Source: Kwoniella bestiolae CBS 10118
Taxonomy: Eukaryota; Basidiomycota; Tremellomycetes; Tremellales; Cryptococcaceae
Length of the DNA: 64,000 nt
Direction of reading: 5' to 3'
Assembly (NCBI RefSeq): GCF_000512585.2
Contig: NC_089245.1
Coordinates: 496,001 to 560,000 of the forward strand
Shown here piece by piece: positions 12,833 to 23,965 of the stretch. The translations under genes were made by a program, and so were the position numbers. Positions within the stretch are counted from its first letter, which is position 1. Each line of letters begins with the position of its first letter. The notes beneath the pieces were generated by a model, which was not told the DNA's origin, did not search any database, and saw nothing but the letters and a program-made list of their open reading frames with translations.

Positions 12833-13809
12833 ATGTCAGCAGAACACGAACACAGACAATTGGGTGGATACAAGGCGTGAGTTATCGATCCCATCCCCTT
12901 CCATCCTCCCAATAAGAATCTGCTTCTCTTTCCTCTCAATTAAGCGTGAAGATGTGATGGCTGATACAATTGAATGCTTAATCCAACAGCGCCCTCCACA
13001 ACCCCAATGTAAGTCTTCCTATCCCCTCTAATCCCACTTCCACATGAGAAAGAGAGAAGCACGAGCTGACGAGATACGACCCACCCAGACATCCCCCGAA
13101 GCCAAAGCCCACGCCGCCCGAATCCTCACCGAAGCAGGCGTGGACCTCTCCAACGATCCCACCGCACCTACCGCTTTCAAACCCACCCCTGGAGTCGATG
13201 GCCACCACGACGTACACTATGGACATGCTCATCCGCATGATGGACACGCACATAAGCATGCTGATAGGGAGGAGATGAAGCATGAGCATCATGTTTTGGG
13301 AGGATACAAGGCGTGAGTGCCGGTCCATCTGATTTAGTAGTGTACCCATTCATGACCCAGCGTCATTTGCTTGTTTCTCGATATCGTACTCGTCTTTATT
13401 AAACGTTTCATCTTCTCTTTTCCTTTCTTTTGCATCTTCCTTGTCCATCACTTATTAACTATCCCTCAACTCAACAACACTATCCTTGATCCTACTTAAC
13501 GTCATTTCATGCACCAAGCTAATACTCTGACTTTCCAGAACAATTAACAACCCCAACACCTCCGAACAAGCCAAAGAACATGCCAGAGAGATCCTCAAAG
13601 AAGGAACAGAGCATGAACATCACGTTTTGGGTGGATACAAGGCGTGAGTGACTGATTTCACTCGCCACATCTTGTTACGTTATTTCATTCGACCGCAAGT
13701 TTTAAGCTGACTTTACATTGTTAGAACATTGCACAACCCTAATACCTCTGATGATGCCAAGGAACATGCCAAGGAGGTATTGAAGGAACATCATGCCCAA
13801 GTCGCTTAG
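12833..13809 (+). CDS. Con-6 family protein with three Con-6 modules and His-rich linker
   Basis: Small hydrophilic protein of the conidiation-specific protein 6 (Con-6) family, which in filamentous fungi is induced in development, stress or light; its molecular role is not settled. Five exons (12833-12876, 12990-13008, 13089-13312, 13539-13643, 13725-13809) close in phase to 158 residues. The module GGYKA(A/T)(L/I)xNPNTSxxAKxHAxxIL occurs three times. The linker after module 1 is very rich in histidine (GHHDVHYGHAHPHDGHAHKH). Modules 2 and 3 are each preceded by HHVLGGYKA. Each GGYKA lies at an exon end with a phase-2 intron, and exon 4 is a symmetric 105-nt unit, so the gene seems to have grown by exon duplication. 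A TATA-like box lies 140 bp upstream. A second family member is at 38417-38876. Confidence 0.92.
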
Positions 13810-14250
13810 GGCTGTCCCCAATTAAGCAAGCGAAGATGTCGATTGCATTAGTGAGGATGGAAGAGTGACTGAGATAAGAGAAGGAGTCAGTTAAAACTTT
13901 GTAGCATAAATAACGAAGCAATGAAGAATGAATGAAACGCATTTACGTTTGAAGAACAGGATCATTCAAAATCCTATAAACTCACTTTCGGACTTGTCAA
14001 GACGACCAATCGTCACGAGAGTGCTGAGTCGCATCTTCTCTTATCATTTACACCACACATGTGAGCTTCCGCAATCCCTTTCATAGGATGCAGAAAGCCG
14101 TGGCTTGAACACCGTACAAATCACAGGTGCATGCGTATAGATGGATTATTGACAGATACAGATATCTTTCTTTGTTTTCAATGACGATATCATCTTGACC
14201 GATCTACCCAAATGTTCCATCAGAAAACAGCGAGATCAAGCTGACGACAA
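13810..14250. other. Convergent 3' intergenic region
   Basis: This 441-bp gap lies between the stops of the Con-6 gene and the Tra2-like gene, which converge. I see no supported gene. It presumably holds both 3' UTRs and polyadenylation signals. Confidence 0.5.
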
Positions 14251-16000
14251 TTAATAACGTGGTCTATCATCGTATCTCTTGCTGTAAACGCGTATAACAC
14301 CTCAAATCAGCTTTCTGATGGGCGATAGGGAGGGGAAGCTCACTCACGGCTCATCGTATCGAGGTCTATCATCATATCTGGGCCTCTCCTCCCTCCTCTC
14401 ATATCCTCCTCGATCACTACGGTAAGAGTATCTGTTAAGTCGTATATCCCCATGTAAAGGGACAAAGGAGAAGGAGAAAATACCGATCACTCAGTAAAAA
14501 GTGGAATGACGACTTTGTCAGAAGGAAAATATGACTCACCCAGATTCTCTAGGTGCATCTCTAGAGTAATAATCGTCTCTTCTCTCTCTGTCATCTCTGT
14601 AAGATCTCCTTTCCTCGTACCTTCTATCGTCGAAACGTCTTTCCTCGTATCGTCGGTCGTCGTATCGTCTTTCTCTGTCGTCGTCTGGAACAATCAGGCA
14701 AAGGAATGTCAACTTACAGCTACGACAGGCGACCAGGGTATTGAAGACTTACATCTTGGAGGACCTCTATCAGAGTATCTTGAATCGTATGATCTAGGTT
14801 GGTATGGTCTGTCAAACCCTCCACCACCGTATCCTCGGGGAGCACTGTCAACCTTGACACCGTGGTATCGCCCAGGTGTGGGAGTTCTGGCTCTACCCCT
14901 TCGAGCCTGAATGTTTACAGATCATGATCAGCTAACAGTCCATTGAATGACGATGATTGCGGAGTAGCTTACATGAGCGATAGTGACGGTTTTACCCTCG
15001 AGGGGTTGACCGCTCAACTTCTCAATGGCCAACTGGGCATCTTCGGCGGTTTCCATCATTACGAATCCGAATCCTCTTGATTCCTCTGGATTTTCATAGA
15101 TGATCAGCTACGGATCTCCAAAAGGAGTTAAAAATTGAGATAACTCACGAGAATGAGGATCAAGCATGATTTGAGCTTTGACCGGGGTCTAATCGAGCCA
15201 AAGGGGAATCGTCAGCTTCTATACGATCGACTGTGGACATTTAAACTGACTTTACCGATAGTCGCGAAGTAATCTCTTAACTTGGCTTCATCAACTGATC
15301 TTGACAAACCACTGACGTGGAGGTTATTTCCTTGGTTTTGAGTAGCTCCTTCTTCGGCTCTACATTGGTTATCGCGAAGAAATCAGCATCCCCCCTGACG
15401 ATATAGTCTTGATGCAAACTCACCTTCCCCTATCACCGTTGGATTTGGCAACGGGACTTCTTGATCTATCTCTTCTGGGTGATCGATCACCGTCATTTCC
15501 TCGTCGAGGGGATCCTTCTCGATCTTGCCATACTGAGGGAAGGGAATTGAAGGTGTCGTCAGTTGTCAGTTGCGTTGTAGTTGGTTTCAGGTCGGTTAGT
15601 TGTTGTCATTGCCGGTAGATGAACGAGATAGAAGGGGAAAGCGAAAGAAGATCGTGAATGGTTGACATCCAGAGAGGAGATTGAAGAATGATAACGCTGA
15701 ATAGGCTGCCGAACAGTATCGAAGCGATAGAAGAGAGAGAAAACAGGTCGCATCCTTTCGCGTTTAGAGAATCGTGGTGATCAAGGTGAGGTAATAGAGG
15801 ACTTGGCAGCTGTCTGAGCTCTCAGATGCGTGAAAGACGAGATTGATAGGATAGACATGTCATGGTGAAGAGGCGATTCAATTCAGAAAGATGCTGGTTG
15901 CGATTCTCCGAGGTTTACTTTACTTATCCGGTCGGCTGAAGCGGAGAGCTGTAGCTGAAGAAGAGCGGAAGTGAAACATACCGTCGTTGGGGTCGGACAT
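14251..16000 (-). CDS. Tra2-like SR-family RNA-binding protein
   Basis: Predicted nuclear splicing regulator. The start is at 16000 (MSDPNDV...), and exon 1 is only 19 nt before a GTATGT donor. The next exon is Arg/Ser-rich (RRGNDGDRSPRRDRSRSP). One RRM follows, with RNP2 as NLHVSGL and RNP1 as RGFGFVMM. The RRM is followed by RARTPTPGRYHG, the (H/R)TPTPGxYxG linker that marks Tra2 proteins. The C-terminal part is rich in Arg, Asp and Tyr (RRYDDRRYEERRFDD, RYDDRPRY) rather than in pure RS dipeptides. The final exon ends in RPRYY with TAA at 14251-14253. At least seven exons are joined by canonical small introns. The gene is divergent from the sugar transporter over 369 bp. Other single-RRM SR proteins are possible, but the linker favours Tra2. 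Confidence 0.88.
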
Positions 16001-16369
16001 TGTGTTGTGGTTGAGTTTAGGTTTCGGTGTAGGTGGATGCGAAGTAGGATGAGGTGAGTTGGAGGAAGGAGGAGAAGGAGATGAAGAGAACAGCAAGATG
16101 ATGATGAGCAGCCAAGTTAAGGTTGAGCTTGCAAGAGCGTGTTCAGTGGCGGTATTATGCGGGGATATGGCAATGTGGCACCTTCCGCGCTTGATGGTTA
16201 GGTGAATAACCGGGTGAATCGTCTGTCAAGTATCAATTCCTCCTTGGCAACATTATACGGTACTCCCTTGTCTTCCGCTTCTCTGCCTTGCAATTGACAT
16301 CTCTCGTAACCAAAAACACGATTCATCTCTTAGGTATATCTCAGCTCTGAACCCTAGTGAGGCCACAGG
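16001..16369. promoter_or_regulatory. Shared divergent promoter, TRA2-like / MFS sugar transporter
   Basis: This 369-bp stretch lies between two divergent start codons and has no supported gene. The Tra2-proximal half is purine-rich on the + strand (GGAGGAAGGAGGAGAAGGAG), i.e. a pyrimidine-rich leader for the minus-strand gene. No specific factor site is recognised. Confidence 0.45.
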
Positions 16370-18260
16370 ATGAGCGACAGAACAGCTGTACTATCAGTCA
16401 TATGGGCGTGTGTGTGAGTTGGACGTTTCTCCTGTAGCAGCGTTACATTTAACTGACCTGTAACCCCTTCCGACTACAGCTCATCGTGGTATTGTAAGTC
16501 AGCTGACATATTCACGGCACGTATGACAGAGCTGACCATCCCCCCCTCGTGTAGACGGGTACCATCTCTCCGAGCTCAACTTCCCCGTAAATTCCCTAAC
16601 ATGCATCACCCCAGCTTATCCTCCCCCATCTCGTCTACCACTATGCCTCGACCTCGACTCGACACGATACAGTATAGTGACAGCTGTATTCACCGTGGGA
16701 GGTCTGGTGGGAAGCCTGATAAGCTCATGGGTGGTAGAGAAGGAAGGTATAAAGGGTGGGATATCCTGGACGGGGTATCTGAACCTCGTAGGAGTACTGG
16801 GTATGGGTATTGCTCCGCACTGGTTGTTACTCGTTCTAGGGAGGTAAGCTTTCTCACGACTGCATCGTGATTGGATACGAAGCTTATGATCAGGATTCAG
16901 ATTCATTGTCGGCGTGTCATCTGGAATAGCTATATGCCTGGTGCCACCGTACTTGTCGATGGTCGCCAAATCATCGCCTGAACTAGCTTCTAAATCAGGT
17001 CAAATTGGAACGATGAACCAGCTTGCTATAGTATTAGGGATCTGTTCGGCTCAAATATCAGGTCTACTGCTGACTGGAGAGGTGAGCTGGCGGAGAGACT
17101 TGAGTTCTTTCAAACAGCTAATGAAAGTTTGTCATGGCGCAGAAAGGAGATATTCCTGGATCTTGGAGATATGTCGTGGCGATCTCTGGAATCGTTGCTG
17201 CTGTTCAAATCGCTACGGCTTCGCAAATCGTAGCTCCCAACGAGAAAGGGACCTCTTCATCAGATACTAGTGCTACGATATTTGACGAGAGGGATGCAGA
17301 TGTTGAAGAAGGGGATTTGCCCAGGGTACGAGAGGAAGGAGTTGATGAAGGTCAGTCGGCCTTCTTATCGGATCACGATCAGATGTGATTGCTAGCGGAT
17401 TATGCTCATCAAAGTGTCTCTTGCATCATCCAGCAGCTTCCCCACTCCTATCCACCTCCACTCCCACCCCTGCAAAACCGACCGAACAGCTCAACCTGCA
17501 TTCCATACTTGGTAATCCCTCGCTGCGAGGTCCAGCAATACTAGTAGCTGCGTTCATGGCTATCCAACAATTATCGGGAGTCAACGCAGTGATGTTCTAC
17601 TCTACTCCCGTGTTACGACCTTTGTTACCTACTTCTGCTGGAGTGGTTGGAGTGGGCATAACGGTCGTTAATGCTATCATGACATTACCAGCTATATTCC
17701 TCATGGATGTGGGTTAGCTGCCGTTTTACCACACTATGACCGCAACGAGCTAACATAGTGATACTGGTGGATATAGCGACTGGGTAGAAAAACACTACTC
17801 CTAACTTCGATAGCAGGAATGGGAATCACCAGTACACTCTTAGCTGTAGGATTGAACGGTGGACATCAAACCCTCTCAGCATTTTCAATTATCACCTTCA
17901 TTGCGTCCTTCTCCATCGGGTTGGGACCAGTCCCATTCTTACTGGTTTCTGAGCTCGTACCCTCACCAGTAAGTGCACCTTCATAAACCTTTCCGAAGAA
18001 AGAGCAGAAAATGGAGCTAATTCGATTGATAAATCTAGGCTATACCAGCCGTATCAAGTTTATCACTGTCCATAAATTGGATAACAAACTTCTTCATCGC
18101 CATTCTATTCTTACCTCTTCGCGATTTCTTGTCTACCCCGGTCGATCCTAGAGATCCGCAGAGTGATAGAAGGGGAGAAGGAAGGGTGTTTTATGTGTTT
18201 ACGGGGATTTTGGTAGTTGGTGGACTGTTGGTTTGGAGGGGACTGAGGCCTGGCAAGTGA
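16370..18260 (+). CDS. MFS sugar transporter (GLUT/Vps73-like)
   Basis: Membrane transporter of the sugar-porter type in the major facilitator superfamily. The start at 16370 gives MSDRTAVLSVIWACV. Exon 2 is only 14 nt (16480-16493), followed by WYYGYHLSELNFP, the exofacial start typical of Vps73/YBR241C-type and GLUT proteins. Later landmarks are FTVGGLVGSLISSWV (TM2), FIVGVSSGIAICLVPPYLS (TM4), MNQLAIVLGI (TM5), SWRYVVAISGIVAAVQ (TM6), an acidic cytosolic loop of about 50 residues, then IQQLSGVNAVMFYSTPVL (TM7, the QQLSGxNAxxFYS motif), DxxRLGRKTLLL, and GLGPVPFLLVSELVP (TM10). The C-terminus ends in GLRPGK. The PESPR-type motif of hexose carriers is replaced by acidic loop sequence, so the substrate is uncertain. 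Intron junctions are canonical throughout. Confidence 0.9.
16480..16493 (+). other. 14-nt micro-exon in the MFS sugar transporter
   Basis: CTACAG|CTCATCGTGGTATT|GTAAGT. The exon is required to join the N-terminal WACV to the conserved WYYGYHLSELNFP in frame. If it is skipped the frame shifts, so its inclusion could act as an on/off switch. Confidence 0.75.
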
Positions 18261-19308
18261 TAATGGGTGTATGTTGGATGGATGGGGGATCTGTCTTACT
18301 CGTATTGAACGCTAGGTCGCCTCAGAGACTGGATGTGAATTTGTCTTGAGCGGATTGTATATAGGGTAATATCATTTGGGGTTTGTTTGTACGATGTATG
18401 TACTGTTTGTGAATATGCTTTGGTATCTGATGGAAGATCTCATTGAATCTTCCTAGGATCGTAATCGTTGATAGTCCAGATCACCTTCCAAGAGATGAGG
18501 GGATGAATTGTGATTAACAGCCGCATCGTCACACCATGAGCGTCACGCCAAGTATCCCATTCAGCGAATGAATCGTCTGCACAGTTCGATACAATTGAAA
18601 ATGACAAGAAGTTCATGAATACTGGAATGAAAGGTTCACGAAAATAGAACGCACGTTCATATCATCTCTTTTTCATTATGATCATATCAACAATCTACAG
18701 GCTATAAGCTTATACCAGTGAACGCATCATGATGACAGCATTCATACGACTCAACCACGTTGATTCCCGAAATAACTTCGGACTAACACCGTATCCAAAA
18801 ATAGGGTATACCAAGGTAAAACGGGTGGCGCTTCCCTCAGGGCGTTGGAGCAATGTACGGTAATCGCAATCAATCCTCCGGGCGAATGACGGTGGTCGCA
18901 CGACATTTCAGCTTAAGGAACGATTAGATGAACCTAACCCTGGAGGGGGGAAGTAAAAAAAGCTTAGAATACTTTTGGGTACATGTGGAGACGTTTTGTG
19001 TTATCCCCTCCCGTTCCGCTCCTGATACAGTAGAGGGATTAGGGTTGATTGGTTGGACTGAGATGTACCGTACAGACAAAGAAAAAGTCGTTCTTCACTC
19101 ATCGTTATTGTTATTGTTATTGTTATTGTTATTGTTCTTCTTTGCTCATTCATTCTGATGGTACTGAAATTGCTTGCGTCCTTGGTTAGCTAATAGATAT
19201 ACTATACTGTACTGGCTGATCTGATAAGTGAGCGATCTCCTTTCCCCTCCATCGTTGGTCTATCCCTTATCGTTTCGACACTGACAGATCTGAGTAGATC
19301 GACCCACG
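18261..19308. other. Intergenic region between the two transporters
   Basis: About 1 kb with no supported gene. It contains the 3' end of the sugar transporter transcript, a short unsupported minus-strand open frame at 18710-18901, a GTTATT hexanucleotide repeat at 19103-19135, and the promoter of the downstream transporter. Confidence 0.5.
19103..19135. repeat. Hexanucleotide microsatellite (GTTATT)n
   Basis: Five uninterrupted copies of a 6-bp unit lie in the promoter-side intergenic DNA, about 175 bp upstream of the GIT1-like start codon. They are likely length-polymorphic between strains. Confidence 0.9.
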
Positions 19309-22289
19309 ATGAGACTCCCCTGGTCCAAGAAAGAGATAGACCTGGAGCCTACGACAGGCGAGGAGCCGAAAGACTCCAACGTCCTTGAGCGAAAGATGGG
19401 TTTGAGCAAGAAGGGAGCGTGAGTTGTACTCTTTCAATCGCTCACCACTTCGTCCGTTCCCTGTGCACACTATCTGCTATGAGGAAGATCGCTGATATCT
19501 CTGACTTTGGTGGATTTAGGATCTTCGCTGCTGTGAGTCGGCTTTGGCTAGACCCGTAGCTCCACTTTGCAAAGAGGAAGATGCTGATATGTGTGTGGGT
19601 GATGTTGATGATGAAAAGGGTGCATCGCTCTTCTCCGATGGGTGAGTGGTTGTGTTTGCGTCTCTTCCTCCTATCCTTATATGAGGCTATTCCGTTGGCC
19701 TTTCAGTCTTAGCTCACCTCAACCCAAAAGCTTGTGCCTTGACTTGATGATACGCTCGGAAACATCACAATGGACGAGACACAGTGCTAACCTATCCATA
19801 CCAGCTACGCCAACGCCTCCATCGGCCCAGCATCAACAATCATCAAGACGTACATCTACCCAGAGACGTTCAAGAATCGACCGGTGAACTCTAGGTTGTT
19901 ACCTGCCATTGCATTTGCAGGTATCATCGTCGGACAGTTATCCTTCGGTTGGATCTCTGATAAGATCGGTAGGAAGGTGAGTTGATGACAATCACAACAT
20001 CTTCGATATTTCGCGTCTGTGCGTTGTGGCACTGAACGGAGGGAAGAGTTTTGACGTTGTTCTATCTTCTATGACACGACAGTTCGGTATGCTCCTCTGT
20101 ACGGCTATTGTCTTTGTCTTCTCGGCTTTGCAGGCTGCTTCGAAAGGTCCTGGTCCTCAAGGTACTATCAATGCGTTGTTGTGCGTGTCTCTTATTCCCC
20201 TCTCCGTCCCCCCTCCCTCCGTCCCCCCTCTTCCCCCTCCGCCCCGCTCCCTCTCCCTCTCTCCTTCCTCTCCCCCTCTCCCCTCCGTCCTGCTTTTCCT
20301 TTTTTTTTTGCCCCAAATTTCCGGATGTTTACTGAAATTTCTCGCCGTGTAGGGCTTATCGATTCCTGGTGGGAGTTGGAATCGGCGGTGAATATCCTAC
20401 AGGGAGTGTAGCTGCTGCTGAGAATACAGAGGACCCAGACATCCCTAAGAAGACTCAACAACGTCTGTTCGTCTTGGGTGAGCTGAAAAATCAGAACGTT
20501 TAGGACACCGGTGATCGCCTTGCTGATTCATTCATCGGTTTAGCCACCAACACCATGATTGATTTCGCATTTGTGATCTGTAAGCATATCTCCCTCGATT
20601 CATGACCATAACCCAGTGTGTCATCCAAAAGGGACGTATCGCTTATAGCAATTTGTGCCATGATATGATAGCCTACTTCGTCTGTCTCGTCTGTCTCTGG
20701 ATATTCGGTATGAACCACCTCAATGCTGTCTGGCGAGTCACCCTGGGTCTCGGGGTCGTTCCTCCCTTGTTCTTGTTCTATTTCCGATTGAAGATGAGAG
20801 AACCGGAGGCTTATGCTAAACATGCTATGAAGCATACGAGGATCCCGTGAGTTATTCCCTTTCCATTCTCCTCGGCCCTCGTCTGATTCTTGTTTCCCTC
20901 TCACATCGTCTTCGTTGCCCTTTAATCGTGCGATGAAGGGTTAGCTGATATGGAGGTGATCGTAGATACTGGTTAATCCTGAAGAGATAGTAAGCCTCTC
21001 ATATAAACCTGACTCATAAGATTGCGATGCTAAACTTTCTGATAGTTGGGTCAAGCTTGCTGCTGTATCCATTACCGTAAGTCCGTTGCGCCTCCGTGTC
21101 AAAGCCTCGTGCTGAGTTGTGGTTCTGCGTATAGTGGTTCCTATACGACTGGATCACCTATCCATTCGGTCTTTACGCTACTCCAATCACTGACGCAGCT
21201 GATCCGAACGGTACGCTCTACACCTCTATTGGATGGGGTTGTCTGATCAATTTCTTCTATATCGTGAGTATATACCCCACCCCTCATCAGTCTTGCCTGC
21301 TCGCATGCTAATGAGCCTCATTACGGTCATAGCCCGGTACTGTAATCGGAGCGTTCGTGGTAGATTGGTTCGGACCTAAATACTGTATGATCTTTGGGTT
21401 GTGCTGCCAAGCTATAGTCGGTTTTATCCTTTCTGGAACGTACAACTTGTCAGTATCCCTTTTTATCTTACTTGCAGTTGAGCTCGCAGTAGGGATATGA
21501 TAGCTGATATTGCATTTGATTTCATGCTAGATTGACTGAGCCTGGACGAATCGCCGGTTTCGCCATCCTCTATGGTATCTTCCTTTCTTTCGGAGTAAGT
21601 AATAGTTGTTTGTTGAGTAAGATAGTAGAACAAAATGTTGACGGAATTGTGTTACTTTCCATAGGAACTTGGTCCAGGTAGTACGTAAAATGATCCCCGC
21701 CACCTCATGGCATATGCTAATGGTCTCTACGTCTAGACAATCTCGGTCTGCTCGCTTCCAAAGCTATCGGCCCCACTGCCGCTCGAGGTCAACTGTATGG
21801 CGTAGCAGCTGCCGTGGGGAAAGTAGGAGCGTTCATCGGAACTTATACCTTCCCCCAAATCCAGGCTTCATTCGGGTACGTGATGTATGACCTACTCGTT
21901 GCATTGCATTGTAAAACTGAGCCCCACTGCTCTTCGTCGCAGCGCGGAAGGCACATACGGCCATAACACCGGTGTCTTCTGGTTGGGCTCCGGACTAGCA
22001 GTGGTATCTGCTGCGATCACTTTTGTTTTCATTCCTAATATCAAGCCTGATGCGATGCACGATGAGGACTTGGCTTTTAGGGAGTACCTCGAAGCGAATG
22101 GATGGGATACTTCGAAGTGAGTGACTATCCCTGATAAGGGTAGGATACAGGATGCTGATCATGTCTGCTCGCCTTGGTAGGATGGGTCTCAAGGATACCG
22201 TCTCGGACGTCGAGGGAAGGGAGATCGCTAAACATGGTAAAGCAGATAAGGAATCCGAGTCTCTTGGGACGACTGCTCCTGTGCTCTGA
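19309..22289 (+). CDS. MFS glycerophosphodiester/phosphate transporter (Git1-like)
   Basis: Plasma-membrane proton symporter of the phosphate/Git1 branch of the MFS, expected to import glycerophosphoinositol, glycerophosphocholine or phosphate. The start at 19309 gives MRLPWSKKEIDLEPTT. Two tiny exons follow, 19520-19532 (13 nt) and 19619-19641 (23 nt). Landmarks are GQLSFGWISDKIGRK (the DRxGRR-type loop 2-3 motif), YRFLVGVGIGGEYPTGSVAA (TM4, PHS-type GxGIGGEYP), YWVKLAAVSITWFLYDWITY followed by PFGLYATPI (the Git1/PHS TM7 signature), FFYIPGTVIGAFVVDWFGPK, and GPTAARGQLYGVAAAVGKVGA. About ten introns are canonical. One of them, 20181-20352, is an extreme polypyrimidine tract. The tail (AREYLEANGWDTS region) matches the fungal family. 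The exact substrate cannot be read from sequence. Confidence 0.9.
20188..20310 (+). repeat. Polypyrimidine tract filling an intron
   Basis: About 120 bp that is almost pure C/T on the + strand, with only a handful of purines, ending in a run of T. It lies within the intron 20181-20352 of the Git1-like gene. No other intron in the window looks like this. Confidence 0.9.
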
Positions 22290-22586
22290 GCCTTTGGATA
22301 AGCTAGCACTATTCCATAAATAGTTGCTCCTAAACCTATCTTTCCTATACCCAGCCATTCAACCTGGCTCTCTTTTCTTCTTGAATCATTCCGGTAAACT
22401 TCAACTGTTGTTCTTATAATCTATGATCTAATCGTCAAAACACTTATGCACAATTAATCGTAAACCTATTTGCATGCCTCCCAGTATGATACATTGAATG
22501 AAGTGATCCCATCTGCGCGTTGTTTACCCGCACTGATAGTCCCATACCGTTATATCGTTTGTATACATTTTCATCAGAGTAATGGC

Positions 22587-23965
22587 TCAATAGAACGCTA
22601 CGGTATGTAAGAGGACATGCGGGTGTTTGTCGGCGTGAGACAGTAGGATAGAATCTATCTCTGAGTCTAGGTCGGCTGCTGCTTCGATCTGGGCAGGTCA
22701 AAGTCAGGGTCAGTGTCACTTCAGTACTTCAATCATGAGGTCACTGGCAAGGAGCAGTGACCCGGAAACAGGAGAAGTAACCACAGTACCCACCGCTTTC
22801 GCCAGCTCTAGTATCGATTGTCCAGCTATCAAAGCTTCCTCGGGATTATCTTTAATCTCAAAATTGATAATGTGTATCGGTCGGTTGTATTCGCCTCCTC
22901 GAGCCAACAAGTCTAAAGCAACAAAATACCATTACGTCGTCAGCTATGAAGCTTCACCAACCACTAAGAGTGAGGAGGGGGGAGATGGACATACCATCAC
23001 AAACAGCATCGTAACACCTCTCCTCGCAGGTGATCACCACATCAGCACTGACCGTCCTCAGCTCCTGCCACTTCTCAGGAGCCCGCTTCACCTTCCTATT
23101 ACGATCTAACATCGGTAATAATCCGTTGCGGGAGTATAAGATGGGATCTTTCGATTCGAGATCACGGTATATATCGTCGTAGGGCGTACCGAATCGGTAG
23201 ACATTGGGTTTGTCCATTGCTGGTCCGGGGAGTCGTACGGCTGAACCTGTGCCTGCTGATATCACGTTGAACGAGTTTTTGCTAGGATAATTTGTAGATG
23301 ATCAGCTCAAATATCGACTCAAGGGGTACCAAGCAGCTGTAAGAGGGAGACATACTTTAATACCATGTGAGCTTCCATTGATCGATTCTAACATATACCA
23401 ACCTATCAGCTATACTTTCCAAAGACCTATTAAGGAAGAACAGTAGACATACGTTGTTACTAGCGCACACCACACAGAACAGAGGGCGCCTCTTCCCTTT
23501 ATACGTCGAACCACCATTCTGCAGTACCCCATTTACACCTCCCAAAGCTACCCCATTAGGCTTCACGTCCGTAGGTTGCGGTTGTGGTACTGGTACGACA
23601 GGTGCTGGAGGGGGAGTAGCAAACGCCGGGACTGGAGGAGGGGTAGCATACGATGGAGGTGGGGGAGTAGGCGTAGCTGTCTGAGCGGGGCGATATCGAT
23701 TTCGTGGATCTTGGGGTCTCATCCTTGGGTCTGAAGGTTGAGGGGGAAAGGGCGGAGTCGAGCTTCCTGCTATACCACTTTGAGGAGGGTAAGGAGGAAA
23801 TTGAGACTGGGCTTGATGAGGAGCATTGTAGCTTGGTTGAGAATGGCGGGGGTCAGGAGGGGGGGCTGAGCCATATTGACCTTGAGGGGGATTATATTGG
23901 TTCGCAGAGGTGGAAGGAGGTGGGGGTGGTCGAGAGTAGTTGTTGCTCCGTCGCCTTGGGTCCAT
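22587..23965 (-). CDS. SSU72: SSU72, RNA polymerase II CTD Ser5 phosphatase
   Basis: Phosphatase acting on phospho-Ser5 of the Pol II C-terminal domain, part of the cleavage/polyadenylation factor. Five exons (23965-23453, 23387-23356, 23281-22995, 22912-22794, 22688-22587) close in phase to 350 residues. The active-site loop CASNNNRS (CX5RS) is split by an intron. Other family strings are [50 protein letters not shown] and the C-terminal LLHTVAFY. The family is usually about 200 residues. Here roughly 160 extra residues precede the catalytic Cys and are rich in Pro, Gln and Tyr ([28 protein letters not shown]). An in-frame upstream ATG at 24151 is treated as leader. The last exon is not visible as a long open frame: the previous exon runs into an intron at the GTGGGT donor and meets a stop there. 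Confidence 0.94.

Noticed and set aside
18710..18901. 63-codon minus-strand open frame in the intergenic region
   Set aside because: No splice sites, start context or similarity; length is expected by chance.
22716..22793. Coding end of SSU72 as [15 protein letters not shown]... stopping at 22716
   Set aside because: The conserved C-terminus HTVAFY is in the next exon, so this stretch is the intron after a GTGGGT donor.
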